Source: Cepaea nemoralis
Lineage: Eukaryota; Mollusca; Gastropoda; Stylommatophora; Helicidae
DNA: 64,000 nucleotides
NCBI GenBank assembly: GCA_014155875.1
Contig: JACEFZ010022401.1
Span: forward strand, 1-64,000
Direction: 5' to 3'
The notes under the pieces: generated by a model
What the model saw: the letters and a program-made list of their open reading frames with translations, nothing else
What the model was told of the DNA's origin: nothing
The model's database searches: none
Made by a program: the position numbers and the translations under genes
Part shown: piece after piece, positions 44,040 to 55,984 of the stretch
Layout of the letters: every line of letters begins with the position of its first letter
Position numbering within the stretch: position 1 is the first letter of the stretch

Positions 44040-44300
44040 GTGTGTAACCCATAAGTGCTCCGTTCTACTCCTAACTCAAGTCCGGAGAATCTCAGCTCAG
44101 TGCACGAGTTCCGTAGCACCGGCGAGGATCCCGAAATACTTGTAGATGTTTGACTCGAAATTTTCCCCGGGCAGCACCGTTAGGCTACTCTTTTTCGATT
44201 TCCAACTGCCAAGGGATACTTTACGTGCGTCCGATACACACGGCCGTCCGATCTCACTCGAGGCGGACACCATACCTTGAGACCACTCAGCCCCCTTGCC
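44040..44300 (-). mobile_element. SINE family C
   Basis: On the minus strand the head 'ctgagtggtctcaaggtatg' is followed by 'gtgtccgcctcg'. The core 'cctcgccggtgctacggaac' and 'tcgtgc' corresponds to 'cgtcgctggagcaacagagt' and 'tcgtgc' at 56096-56121. Confidence 0.65.
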
Positions 44301-44424
44301 CATAGCTGATCGCTAATATGGTAATGAATGAAACAAGTTAATTGCTTCCGAAATTCGGAATAAATATTAAAACATGTGCTGGAAAAATGTACAGAAGCAC
44401 ACATCTATGCGTCGTCCATTAGGT

Positions 44425-44640
44425 TAATAGCAATCGCCGTGGTCGATAGGAATAAAGCGCCTGGCTATTAAACTTCCGTTGCGCTGAAGACGACTTAGGG
44501 GTTTTATTCCTTACACCGGTCAATTGTACTAAACGTTGACTTCTCAATAAGAAAATAATGGCAAGCTACATAACTTACAATTTCTTAGTAAATCAAGCTG
44601 GGGTTGATCGAAACGTCCTGTAAATAGCCATGCAACATTT
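44425..44640 (+). mobile_element. SINE family A, diverged
   Basis: It retains 'ataatggcaagctac', 'agctggggttgatcgaaacg', 'tcctgtaaatagcc' and the 3' 'atgcaac'. The head 'cgccgtggtcgataggaata' is unlike the main family. Confidence 0.6.
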
Positions 44641-45724
44641 TTTATAGGGATAATATAGTTGTCACCCGCCGAGGAATACTGATCACCTCAGAATTTGCCT
44701 CTAGTGTATTGACAACCGTGCTAATTGTAACTAGTTATCGGTACGGAAAATACGACTTCTTTAAGGTTATGTTGTAATAAATAATGTTGTTTATTAAGTA
44801 CATTTTCCCTACGTCAGTCTGAATGTTCGGGAAAATTAATGCTCTTGTCGGAATGGCGTATTTCTCACACGTGATCAGACAATTTCCCACTTCACGGGGA
44901 TAGAGAGTACTTAACCGTTAACATAAAAGGTCATGGACTCATTTGACCAGGAAGCAACCAAGGATGTTAGATTGATTAATTGAATTTCATAACAGAATTG
45001 AGGAAATCCGGGAACAAATCTGTAAGATAAAGTATATGTCTGTCTGCAAACAAACTATACCTATTGAAAGAGCTAGACAGCTATGCGGCAAACGTTTATA
45101 GAAATGTAGACCAGAAAGGCATAAATTAGGTTAGATGTAGGTGCGTTCAGCTAGAACATGCGTGATTAATATACGTCTGTACATTCGGGTTGAGTTGGCG
45201 CTCTGTCTTCTAAACCAGTCTGGGTATTGAACAGGCATTAATCTTCAGTATTTTCAGAATCTGTGTCGATCAACATGGTAGGTTCACTTGTGACCATCTT
45301 TATTTTGAAGATAAGAGGGTAGGGTTAGAGCAGGGGCTCTTAAGTATTTTTATTTTTTAATGATCTCTGTTGAGTTTCATGAACTTGTTTGCCAGTATCA
45401 GGGCGCCGATGACTATCCTTCAGTAATCAAATGAAGCCTTCCAATGTCTTTGAAAAGCCTGTGAAGGCTACTGATTTATTGGACGCATTTTCGACGCTTG
45501 CAGACTTCTTTAATTTTCTAATGAAAGTGCTGTTGTGAAACTTATCAATGATTTTGGAATATAATCAATGTATAGATTTCTTTGAACAAAAGTATGTAGG
45601 ACAGCGATTCCTTGAAACTTATCTGCAGGCTCTTGTGGTTTGTTTGATAGTCTGCAGCGCCCTACACATTTCATTAAAACACGTATTATTGAGTTTGATA
45701 TTATAACCAATCTTATGGACACAT
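44641..45724. other. No gene recognised
   Basis: AT-rich intergenic DNA with no features that I can support. Confidence 0.35.
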
Positions 45725-46150
45725 TTGGACATAATTCCTATGGTAATCTATCGAGCCCTAATAATTTCTTTGTCATGATTCGTTAGGTAATCCAACAAAC
45801 CCTACGAATTTCTTGGTCATTTTTGCTTTTATTATTCGACACACCCTGAGAATGTCTTTGTCATAATTCCTTAGGTATTTCAAAGAACTTCGATAATTTC
45901 TTTGTCATTATTTCTTTGTTAATCTCAGGAACCCTTGGAATTTCTTTAAAAAGTATTCCCGTGGTTATCTGGCAAACCCCAAGAATCTCGTTATCATGAT
46001 GTCTTTGGTAATCTGACGAACCTTAGGCACTTCGATAAAAAGATTTCCGACGTTATGAGGCAAACCCCAAGAATGTCGTTGTCATTATTCCTTTGGTAAT
46101 CTGACAACCCCGGGCATTCCTTTAAAAGGATTCCCATGGTCATCAGGTAA
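45725..46150. repeat. Degenerate tandem repeat, ~45-60 bp
   Basis: The phrases 'aatttctttgtcat', 'ttcgttaggtaatc', 'tcctttggtaatctgac' and 'aaccc.aagaat' recur in order with strong divergence. Confidence 0.65.
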
Positions 46151-46197
46151 ACTTCAATTATTTCCTTAACTATCGAATTATTTAAAATTAAAAAAAA

Positions 46198-46440
46198 GTT
46201 TATTGCTTGTCTTTTACAGGAAGCCGCATTCAACCCCAGAATTTATTGGTTGCTTGTGAATTCTTGGCAAGTTTGCATTCAGTAGTTTGCCATTGCTTTC
46301 TGAATGACCGGCACTAATACCATTTTATAAAACCAACGCAAGGTAGTCTTATGACAAATCGCCCGCAGCTGTGTTTCGTACGCGGTTAGCGGAATTACGA
46401 ATTGCGTCTGTAACACCTTTGCCACAGAGCCGGTTGTGTA
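46198..46440 (-). mobile_element. SINE family A
   Basis: On the minus strand the head 'ggctctgtggcaaaggtgtt' is followed by degraded B-box-like 'gcgtacgaaacac', the body 'ttagtgccggtcattcagaa' and 'agcaatggcaaactactgaa', and the end 'ggcttcctgtaaaagacaag'. Confidence 0.85.
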
Positions 46441-46479
46441 TTATTTCCATCCATCCAAAATGGATGGATTGGCCATATG

Positions 46480-46582
46480 GCATGGTCGAGACAGGAACAC
46501 GGAGCTGATCCACGACTCTGGTGATCGAGTGAGATGGCAAAATATGACCGCCCACGCTAACTGGCATGGCACATGATAGATG
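46480..46582 (+). mobile_element. RTE LINE (lineage C) 3' end
   Basis: 'ggcatggtcgagacaggaac', 'acggagctgatccacgactc' and 'tggcatggcacatgata' match the 3' end of the copy at 56601-57049 (minus). Confidence 0.75.
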
Positions 46583-47100
46583 GAAACCTATTACGTAAAT
46601 ATTTTCAGCAAATGGAAACCATCTCAATCATTTCCCAAGAACTGGCAGTCATACAGCTTGATTGTAGAGAGGTCACTGGCTCAAGAATCTGTGTACCTGC
46701 CTTCGGACACGTGGAAATACGAAATAGTAAATGAGTAATTAAAGAAACGTACACCTGTCAGAGGCGAATTGGGTATATGGTGTTAGGCCCAGTTTTCTAT
46801 AGACCAGACGGCACTCGATGAGTGATGCGGTGAGTACCACACCGGCCGTTTATAATCTTCTCCCTCTGCCCACCTCGACCTTTAACATCCTTCATGTTCT
46901 CTACAAAATGACCATGATCGTGTTCGGATGCGTATAATCTGTATATGTTTGTAAATCACCTTTTGCTGTACTGGGATATTGTTTGTCTTAATTATCCATG
47001 GAATTCTTAGTACGATTTTATGATTAGGACCACATTTTCTGCTTTGTTCAGTTTCTTTCTGTTGTACTTATTTAGTGTACGTGGTTCACATTCATACAGT
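46583..47100. other. No gene recognised
   Basis: Nothing identified. Confidence 0.35.
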
Positions 47101-47107
47101 ATTATGG

Positions 47108-47185
47108 ACACATACACATACACACACACATACACACACAAACACACACACACACAATCCCACCCACCACACACCCCCACCTACT

Positions 47186-47256
<71 letters not shown>

Positions 47257-47259
47257 GAA
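47108..47259. repeat. (CA)n, (GA)n and G-run
   Basis: (CA)-rich to ~47155, a C-rich bridge, pure (GA)n 47191-47246, then a G-run. Confidence 0.95.
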
Positions 47260-47428
47260 ATTATGCTGCATGGGCAATAAAATGTCTCAATAATTCAGCC
47301 CAGGATTTGTGCTATGGAGAGGGTATAACTCCATTTCTCTGGTCTTACCGCCATGGGTTGTAGTTATGCCTTTTTTGAAGCACAATGTAACAAACTACCG
47401 TCCGTCAAGACAACAAGGTGCCAGTGAG

Positions 47429-47510
<82 letters not shown>
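47429..47510. repeat. (TA)n microsatellite, ~80 bp
   Basis: Pure dinucleotide run immediately upstream of an RTE copy. Confidence 0.97.
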
Positions 47511-47518
<8 letters not shown>

Positions 47519-47519
47519 T

Positions 47520-48325
47520 AGGGGCAACTATATCATCAGACGGAAGGTGTACAACAGAGATTAAGAGCAGAATAGGGCAAGCACAAGCTACATTTCAGAT
47601 AATAAAACGTATCATATGCAATAAGTTACTGTCATTGAATGTGATATAGAGAGTGCTGAAGTTCTATATAGAACTTCCTTTGCTTTATGGCAGTGAATCT
47701 TGTAATCTAAATGAACAAATTGGGAAGAGCTTGGAAGCAACAGAGATGTGGTTCCTAAAACACATGTTTCGAATTCCTTGGACTGCCAGAATAACTAACG
47801 GCGATTGCTTGAAAGAGCGTAGTGAAACTAGAACATTATATCTTCTTAAAGTTGCGTATCCCTTACGGGACGTTGCAGTCAACACCAGCATTTTTCAGCT
47901 GTTATTGATGTACTAGGCAAGTGTTATGTTCAGTCGTTTACCATTGCTTTCTGAACGACCGGCTCTCATACCAGCACGTACCACAACGCTACACGGTCTG
48001 TTGCACAAATCAGTCGCTGCTGAGCTTCGAACGCCTGGTACCCGGCTCACGAACCGCGTTCGCAAGCCTTTAGCCATGAAGCCGGAACATTATATACAAC
48101 AATAATAAAGAGACAAACAGCTTTCTTTGGTCATGCAAAGCGAAGAGAGACATTGTAGAACATTGTGACTACTGGAAAAATCGAGGGGAAGAGAGGCAGA
48201 GGCCGACCAAGAGACATGATGCTGGATGGATTGAGATGGTGGCATGGAGGAATATCATCGCAGATTTGTGGAGAGACATAAACGCCGATGCCAACTGGCA
48301 TGACACTTGATGATTATGATGATGT
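47520..48325 (+). pseudogene. RTE-clade LINE (lineage A), interrupted by a SINE
   Basis: 'GATISSDGRCTTEIKSRIGQ', 'LKFYIELPLLYGSESCNLNE', 'TEMWFLKHMFRIPWTARITN' and 'RSETRTLYL' precede the SINE. After it, the sequence resumes near 48096 ('TIIKRQTAFFGHAKR') and continues through 'RGRGRPRDMMLDGLRWWHGG' and 'RHKRRCQLA' to a (GAT)n-like tail near 48310-48325. There is a stop near 47648. This is the RT C-terminus only. Confidence 0.87.
47842..48084 (-). mobile_element. SINE family A inserted in RTE
   Basis: A 243-bp element flanked by GAACATTATAT at 47831-47841 and 48085-48095. The minus-strand head 'atggctaaaggcttgcgaac' and B-box-like 'gcgttcgaagctc' are clear. It is very similar to 55630-55876, including the diagnostic 'ctctcataccagcacgt' stretch, so both belong to one young subfamily. 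Confidence 0.9.
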
Positions 48326-48716
48326 GAGTGTGTGAGTGTGTGTTTGTGTGTGCCCCATAATTACCTGTACAAGGTTTTTTTTTTTTTTCCAGCACTCTCG
48401 GCCACATCTACACAAAACGCCCCAGGAGATAACCGGTCATTTCCCCGTGTCTTTGTCTAAGGCCAGGGGGAGACAAGCCAGATAATGGAAGGACAGTAAA
48501 AACCAGATCCCAGCCAGCTGGATCTGACAACGTGGCCAGATAATGTGCCAGGGAGACAAACAGGAGCAGATTTCGCTTCCAGCGTAGAGGTTTCTAGAAG
48601 ATGAATTAAGCTGACGTAACTTCAACGTGTTGACAGAGAAAGTGATGAAGATTTTCAATCGTAACGTTGCATTCTCTGCTTGAGACGGTGAAAATGTTGA
48701 AAGCATTATACTGAGT

Positions 48717-49685
48717 TTGAATAACGAAGACACAAACAATAAATTGGTTGATTTATTGCCTGGCACATTTCGCTGCATCTCGTCACGTACACACTGCAGA
48801 AATCACAAGTCCACACGGGGCTTAGTGCGGATCCTGTTTGACCGTGCTAGAAAGATATGCACCCAGGACACACCGACAGAGGAATTTGAAACTCTGAAGA
48901 ATGTCTTAAACCTGAATGGGTACTCCACAGGATTTATAAAGTTCCACTGCCAACAGCCCAAACCAAAACCAGACGTAACTACAGTCCCTAAACTCAAGGT
49001 ATTCATCCAGCTAACCTGTCGAGGGAATGGCGTAATGCAACGTCTACAAGACCGGCTTACTACAGCAGTAGGCCGAACATTCTGTGCTGCAACTCCAGTC
49101 ATTAGGTATAGAACCACACCGATTCCCACACCAGCAGTCAAAGAGCATGTTCCTCTGTACGCCAAAAATAATTGTATTTACCAATTCACATGTAGATGTG
49201 AGGCCTTCTACATCGGTAGAACAGAGCGACAGCTGAACAAGAGAGTGTCCGAACACATACCTCAATGGGTCGACGAGATACGACACACAGGCGATGTGAG
49301 CCTAGTGGGAGTGACACACCGGAAGCTCCTCGCGTCTTAAATTGGTAGTCACATTATCGAAAGCGGCCATGCGGTTGACAGAGACATCGCCTTTCTGTGT
49401 TAACACACAAAATACTCGCTTGTTAAAGTTTGCAGAAGCAATAATGATCAATCAACGCAAGCCAGAATTGTGCAAACAGAAAGACATGTTAGTCAGCTTG
49501 AAATTACCGTGGTAGATAAGTGACATTACTGTGTGAATATGTGTATATTTCAACTTGAAGGATTTATCTAGTTAATTTACTTTATGTTGTGTGATTTCTG
49601 CAGTATGTACCTGACGAGATGCAGCGAAATATGCCAGGCAATAAATCGTGCAATCTACTGTTTGTGTCTTCGTTATTCACATTTA
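48717..49685 (+). pseudogene. Penelope-like element, RT end and GIY-YIG endonuclease
   Basis: A 207-residue frame (48717-49340) reads 'RNHKSTRGLVRILFDRARKI' (28-47), 'LKNVLNLNGYSTGFIKFHCQ' (60-79) and a conserved Cys-rich region. A GIY-YIG domain follows: 'CIYQFTCRCEAFYIGRTERQ' (153-172) with 'RVSEHIPQWV'. The GIY (here YQF) and YIG strands, the Arg of GRTERQL and the Glu-His of SEH match Penelope-like nucleases. After a stop at 49338-49340, homology continues ('SHIIESGHAVDRDIAFLC', then 'LEITVV') with frame breaks. The 3' UTR matches 9420-9553. Upstream RT motifs are absent, so the copy is 5'-truncated and inactive. Confidence 0.9.
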
Positions 49686-49736
49686 CTACGGAAAAACATT
49701 GTTTTGAATTATACTGAGTATAACTGCTTTAATAGA

Positions 49737-50516
<780 letters not shown>

Positions 50517-50540
50517 TATTAATTACTTGATTGTACTTAA

Positions 50541-50632
50541 GATATATATATATATACTGTAGTAGTTATTAAAGTAGTCTCTTTATATATATATATATAC
50601 TGTAGTAGTTATTAAAGTAGTCTCTTTCACTC
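50541..50632. repeat. Two-copy ~48-bp direct repeat with (TA)n
   Basis: 'tactgtagtagttattaaag' and 'tagtctcttt' occur twice, each preceded by a (TA)n run. Confidence 0.9.
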
Positions 50633-50703
50633 GGCCTGTTTTCTTTCTTTCTCTAACTCTTAGTTCTTTTTCTTTTAATGTAATTTTGCCCGCCTGCCCG
50701 CCC

Positions 50704-50704
50704 G

Positions 50705-50800
<96 letters not shown>

Positions 50801-50895
50801 GCTAGTTCATCTGTGTGTGTGCGTGTGCATGCGCGCGCGTGTGTGTGTGTGTGCATGTGTGTGTGTGTGGGTGTGTGTGTTTGTGTGTGTCACAT
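50704..50895. repeat. (TTTC)n then (GT)n microsatellites
   Basis: (TTTC)n 50704-50800 and a (GT)-rich array 50811-50889. Confidence 0.97.
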
Positions 50896-51126
50896 TCCAT
50901 TCTGTCAAATGTACAACGGGAATGCTTGCCCAATTTTGATATCATTAAAATAAAATTCGCTCCTTCGTTCGTTTGTCTCCTTTTGTATCTTTTTCTCTCT
51001 ATGTTTATTTACATGCTGTCTCTGTGTGTTTTTGTCCGTTAAAACCGATACATTCCCTATTTGTGTGTACTTGCAATGAATCATATTTATCTCTTGTGCT
51101 ATCTTTTGCCAGACGCATGCAAATGG

Positions 51127-51200
<74 letters not shown>
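50896..51200 (+). repeat. Repeat R5 with 3' (TC)n, copy 1
   Basis: ~230 bp of unique-looking sequence ending 'gcatgcaaatggaa' then (TC)n to 51199. It aligns with 60890-61161, which ends with the identical word and (TC)n. The array appears to be the 3' end of the repeat. Confidence 0.8.
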
Positions 51201-51201
<1 letters not shown>

Positions 51202-51436
51202 CGCTCTGTGTGTGTGTAGGTAGGTAGGTAGGTGGGTTGGTTGGTTGGTTGGTAGGTGTGTGTGTGTGTGTGTTCGTGCGTTCGTGTGTGTGTACGCATG
51301 TGTGCATGTGTGTTTGTGTGTATGTGTCCTTTCTGTCCATCTATCTGTCGCTTTCTATTATTTGTCCCCCTCCATCCTTCTACCTGTCTCTATCAAACTA
51401 AAGTTTGTTCGTACGTTCTCACCCCCCCCCTCTCTG

Positions 51437-51477
<41 letters not shown>
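51201..51477. repeat. Mixed (GT)n, (GTAG)n and (TC)n tracts
   Basis: Low-complexity sequence with an unremarkable ~80-bp spacer near 51340-51420. Confidence 0.9.

Positions 51478-51517
<40 letters not shown>
51478..51517. repeat. (TA)n microsatellite
   Basis: Pure dinucleotide run joining directly to the composite array. Confidence 0.97.
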
Positions 51518-51519
<2 letters not shown>

Positions 51520-52019
51520 CTCTCCCTCATCGGTAGACCTCTTCCCTCGCACACACACACACACACACTCTCTCTCTCTCTCTCTCTTTCTATGACTCTC
51601 CCTCATCGGTAGCCCTCTTCCCTCGCACACACACATACACACATACACACACATACACACACATACACACACACACTCTCTCTCTCTCTTTCTATGACTC
51701 TCCCTCATCGGTAGCCCTCTTCCCTCGCACACACACATACACACATACACACACACATACACACACATACACACATACACACACATACACTCTCTCTCTC
51801 TCTTTCTATGACTCTCCCTCATCGGTAGCCCTCTTCCCTCGCACACACACACACACATACACACACACATACACACATACACACACACATACACACATAC
51901 ACACACATACACACACATACACACACACATACACACACACATACACACACATACACACACATACACACATACACACACATACACACATACACACACACAT
52001 ACACACACATACACACACA

Positions 52020-52059
<40 letters not shown>

Positions 52060-52180
52060 ATGACTCTCCCTCATCGGTAGCCCTCTTCCCTCACACACAC
52101 ACACACACACACTCTCTCTCTCTCTCTTTCTATGACTCTCCCTCATCGGTAGCCCTCTTCCTTCTTCCCTCGTATATATA

Positions 52181-52252
<72 letters not shown>

Positions 52253-52430
52253 TCTCTCTCTCTCACTCTCTCTTTCTATAACTATCCCTCATCGGTAGCC
52301 CTCTTCCCTCGTACACAATACACACTCTCTCTCTTTCTATGATTCCCTCCTTTCTTTTCCTGTCTATCTCTCTCTCTCTCTGTCTATTTCTATGTCTCGC
52401 CCTCATCGGTCCCCCTCTTCCATCGTACTC
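51518..52430. repeat. Composite minisatellite of (CA)n/(CT)n modules
   Basis: Eight modules each carry 'cctcatcggtag' or a variant (near 51525, 51601, 51703, 51817, 52069, 52141, 52288 and 52401), followed by 'ccctcttccctcgcacac'. Each is embedded in (CA)n with 'cata' interruptions, then (TC)n and 'tttctatgactct'. A (TA)n run (52175-52250) replaces (CA)n in one module. Two-letter-repeat frames are artefacts. Confidence 0.93.
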
Positions 52431-52572
52431 TCTCTCTCTCTCTCTCTCTCTCGCATCGTTCTCCCTCCTCCCACTTCCTCTCTCTCTCTCGCTCTTTCTA
52501 TGTCTCTTCCTTATTGTTTACCCTCTTCCCCCTCTCTCTCTCTCTCTCTCTGTCTCTCTCCCATCGGTCTTC

Positions 52573-52628
<56 letters not shown>
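52431..52628. repeat. CT-rich tract, decayed modules
   Basis: (TC)n with degraded remnants of the module word, such as 'tatgtctcttccttattgtt'. Confidence 0.85.
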
Positions 52629-53079
52629 AATACATCTTTATTGGTTATTTCTGTGCACCTTATCGTAATGAAGACATCACAAAAGCCTTGCATTTCCGCC
52701 AATGGGATTTCTTCCAACTTCAATTTGTCAGCAGTCATCCATTATATCTGCATTCATATTCGCGCCAGTATTAAAACACTCCCCATGAATATTTCAAATA
52801 GATACACGTGGCATGTTTTTAAACGAGCATTTTTGCTTCATTTAGCACGTTAGCAATGATTGGCGATGGAAATCTTTAACTTGGTGGAATTGATGATAAT
52901 GGGGAGACAAAATCAATTTAGGAGATAAAATGTATGCCCAAGTGGGCGTTAGATAATTAAATAGATAAAACAGACAAGAATAATCAACTGGCGATGATGT
53001 TATCATACAGTTTGATAACGAAATTAAAGAGAACTGTGAAGTTAACAAATACAGGAGTGAGTTCAGAAATCAACATCAG
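52629..53079. other. No gene recognised
   Basis: Unremarkable AT-rich sequence. Confidence 0.35.
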
Positions 53080-53300
53080 TGCACTCTGTACAATCCTACA
53101 CGTTCTGGTCTTCTTGATTGGCAGATAACATAACGTGTCCACGCTGATGGTACCAATGGCAACCTCATTAAACGTTCCGCTTTATCCTACGCGGTGGGTG
53201 TCATCCACAGATTCTGCTCATCCCCCGCTGAATCTGCCTGTCCTTGTGTGGATCCTCTTTGTTGCTGCACTTTTTACACAGTCCCGGAAAAAATTCACTG
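53080..53300. repeat. Repeat family F copy
   Basis: 'tgatggtaccaatggcaacc' and 'gtgtcatccacag', with 'gtggatcctctttgttgctg', align with 41940-42270. Confidence 0.5.
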
Positions 53301-53863
53301 CGTTTGCCTTATCATAATTTAGCTCGCCGCTCAAAGGAGCGGTAACAGACAGTCTATCAGTCTGTTCATATCCTCGCCCGCCCGCATGCTCCAGGCAGAC
53401 AATCCATGATATGTTCTAGCCCTCAGTCTTGTCAAGCAATGCACGCCCTCAAAATACCAGTTGCTATTTCAGGTAGCAGAAACAGACGAATACATGATGA
53501 TGATACAATAGGAGTAATGCCAGAACGGATGTTAAATAAACAAAGAAATAAATAGATTTAAGGAGTTATGAAAATGTCAGCGTCGCCGAGCTACCAGGAC
53601 CAATAGCACGATGGCCTCCTTTTTCTTAAATTCCATGCCGTGGTGTTGGTGATCATATCTGTCCATAGACATCTAGTGTACTGCGAATTATTCAACCTTC
53701 TATCTTGTGTACTGCCAATTATTCAAACTACTGTCTCGTGAATTGTCAATAATCTCCGTTACCGACATGACATCAGACTATCAGCATCTCTCTTGGAATC
53801 TCTCATACAATCATAAAAAAGGCAGGATTAACTTTGGCCAGAACCCTGTAGGAGCTACCGTAA
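53301..53863. other. No gene recognised
   Basis: Nothing identified. Confidence 0.35.
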
Positions 53864-54327
53864 GGTGACCTGTGCACGGACTGTGATACCAGTCTGGCTA
53901 ATCCCAAGGCCTACCACGTAGAGTGACCTGTGCACGGACTGTGATACCAGTCTGGCTAATCCCAAGGCCTACCACGTAGAGTGACCTGTGCACGGACTGT
54001 GATACCAGTCTGGCTAATCCCAAGGCCTACCACGTAAGGTGACCTGTGCACGGACTGTGATACCAGTCTGGCTAATCCCAAGGCCTACCACGTAAGGTGA
54101 CCTGTGCACGGACTGTGATACCAGTCTGGCTAATCCCAAGGCCTACCACGTAAGGTGACCTGTGCACGGACTGTGATACCAGTCTGGCTAATCCCAAGGC
54201 CTACCACGTAAGGTGACCTGTGCACGGACTGTGATACCAGTCTGGCTAATCCCAAGGCCTACCACGTAAGGTGACCTGTGCACGGACTGTGATACCAGTC
54301 TGGCTAATCCCAAGGCCTACCACGTCT
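53864..54327. repeat. Homogeneous satellite, 58-bp unit x 8
   Basis: The unit runs 'gtgacctgtgcacggactgt', 'gataccagtctggctaatcc' and 'caaggcctaccacgta' plus 'ag'. Copies are almost identical; the only variant is 'gtagag' versus 'gtaagg' in the junction. Confidence 0.97.
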
Positions 54328-54780
54328 CTCCTTACCCATGAAACTCAAGTACCGGTGTTGCACATCCTCTTGGTTTCTGATTTAGGAGAGGAAATACGGT
54401 GGTTTAGTAAATAACAGAAATAAAATACCAGGTTTCTAGGATAAGAGGCAGTGGGCAACTCACTCGACGGAGTACATAAAATTCACCTTGGCCATGCAAA
54501 AGCATAAAGCTACACAACAGGCACACATGCACATATCAAGACATCTGTTCTCAGATGGACACACACATACAAAGTCACACATGTATGGAGACATATAGAT
54601 TCAGATACTGACACAAGCCATAGGTACACAGACAGGCGTGTGCAAATAAAGCATGCATGTTCATAGAGTTGCTAGGAAATATTGCGATTCTTGATTCAAC
54701 TCAACTCAGCTCAGCTTAACTCAAATGGCTCTCTGTCTCACATGGTGGCGACTTGAGCTATCTCTGCCCCAGAGTTTAAC
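54328..54780. other. No gene recognised
   Basis: Scattered short ACAC words. A C-run then A-run lies at 54781-54811. Confidence 0.4.
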
Positions 54781-54819
54781 CCCCCTCCCCCCCCCCCCCA
54801 AAAAAAAAAAATTGTTTGA

Positions 54820-55047
54820 AAGGCGAGGGGATCAATTTAGTTGCCCTGGGTATGATCCCACAAGGCTGGAAGTTTCTCCGCAGAGCGGTCTGTCGAACAG
54901 AAACAGAGCACGAACTCCGTAGCTCTAGCCACGCCTCCACTTCGCCCCTTTTCCAAGAAGCCTCAGAGACAACTGGACTGGGGAACTAGAATCGAACGGA
55001 TAACCTTCGGAGCGCGAGGCAGGCAGCTTAACATCTTCGCCACGGAG

Positions 55048-55055
<8 letters not shown>
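54820..55055 (-). mobile_element. tRNA-derived SINE, family C
   Basis: On the minus strand the head 'ggctccgtggcgaagatgtt' is followed by B-box-like 'ccgttcgattcta'. The core 'gtggctagagctacggagtt' and 'cgtgctctgtttctg' with 'gaccgctctgcggag' follows, then 'gtgggatcatacccagggca'. It is followed in genomic order by (CA)n. Confidence 0.82.

Positions 55056-55104
<49 letters not shown>
55050..55104. repeat. (CA)n microsatellite
   Basis: Pure run directly upstream of the SINE C head. Sparse CA words continue to 55280. Confidence 0.95.
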
Positions 55105-55106
<2 letters not shown>

Positions 55107-55280
55107 GTCTCACACCTGCATAGACATATACACTTGCACAAGGTCTAAAATATTTAAGATAAGTACACACACAAAACATAGACATAAACATTCGCATATA
55201 CACATACTTAAACATACACACACACACACACGGCCACTCACGTGGGCATATACATAGTCACACACACACGCACATAGTCT

Positions 55281-55574
55281 AAGATATGAAGAAAATGCAC
55301 AAAACTGATGACAAGAACACGCACAAAAACAGCTGGACGAAAATAAATGATCACAGCATCATCGAAATGGCTCAAATCGATCGTACAGCGCAAATGAACT
55401 GAAGACACAGCAAATGAGAACAAAAATCAAATCAGCTAAAGGCATATAAAATTTAACAAGAATCATTAAGTCAGAAAAAAAAAGAAGAAACGACATAACC
55501 AAATGAAGAAATCAGTGGAAGCTAAATAAGAAATCAGAAATGAAAATGTTTCCACAAAAAAAAAACATCTTTAA
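55281..55574. other. No gene recognised
   Basis: A-rich sequence without features. Confidence 0.35.
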
Positions 55575-55960
55575 AAAAAGGCGGGATTATAAAATTGACC
55601 TGGGGTCACAGGTCGATGCAGCCTAATTGTTTTTTGTTGCGTATCCCTTACAGGACGTTGCAGTCAACATTAGCATTTTTCAGCTGCTGCTGATGTACTA
55701 GGCAAGTGTTATGTTCAGTAGTTTGCCATTGCTTTCTGAACGACCGGCTCTCATACCAGCACGTTATAACACAACGCAACACGGTCTGCTGCACAAATCG
55801 GTCGCAGCTGAGTTTTGAACGCCTGGTACCCGGCTCACGAACCGCGTTCGCAAGCCTTTGGCCACGAAGTCCGGCACAGCCTAATTGGGTACCAGGAAAT
55901 TTCATGCGAAGGAAAGACCTCCGGGGTGATGGAGACTATATCACATGTCCAGTGTAGACT
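55575..55960 (+). mobile_element. SINE family E, split by SINE A
   Basis: 'cacaggtcgatgcagcctaa' before, and 'gggtaccaggaaatttcatg' then 'ggtgatggagactatatcac' after, rejoin into the family E body seen at 37410-37500. The break carries the duplication CAGCCTAATTG. Confidence 0.75.
55630..55876 (-). mobile_element. SINE family A, young subfamily
   Basis: Flanked by CAGCCTAATTG at 55619-55629 and 55877-55887. The minus-strand head 'cgtggccaaaggcttgcgaa' is followed by the body 'gctggtatgagagccggtcg' and 'ttcagaaagcaatggcaaac'. It is closely similar to 47842-48084. Confidence 0.9.
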
Positions 55961-55984
55961 GTTCTCTAAACAGCCTAGCTTCGT

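Noticed and set aside
48437..48778. 113-residue minus-strand frame near the Penelope-like copy
   Set aside because: No recognisable domain, no repeat of the frame elsewhere, and it partly overlaps the opposite-strand element.
51478..52266. Cys/Val-repeat and Arg/Glu-repeat frames; also 63563-63970
   Set aside because: Translations of (CA)n, (GA)n and (TA)n.
53864..54327. CRISPR array
   Set aside because: Continuous tandem units without unique spacers, in an animal genome. The same applies to 18990-19640 and 36518-36830.
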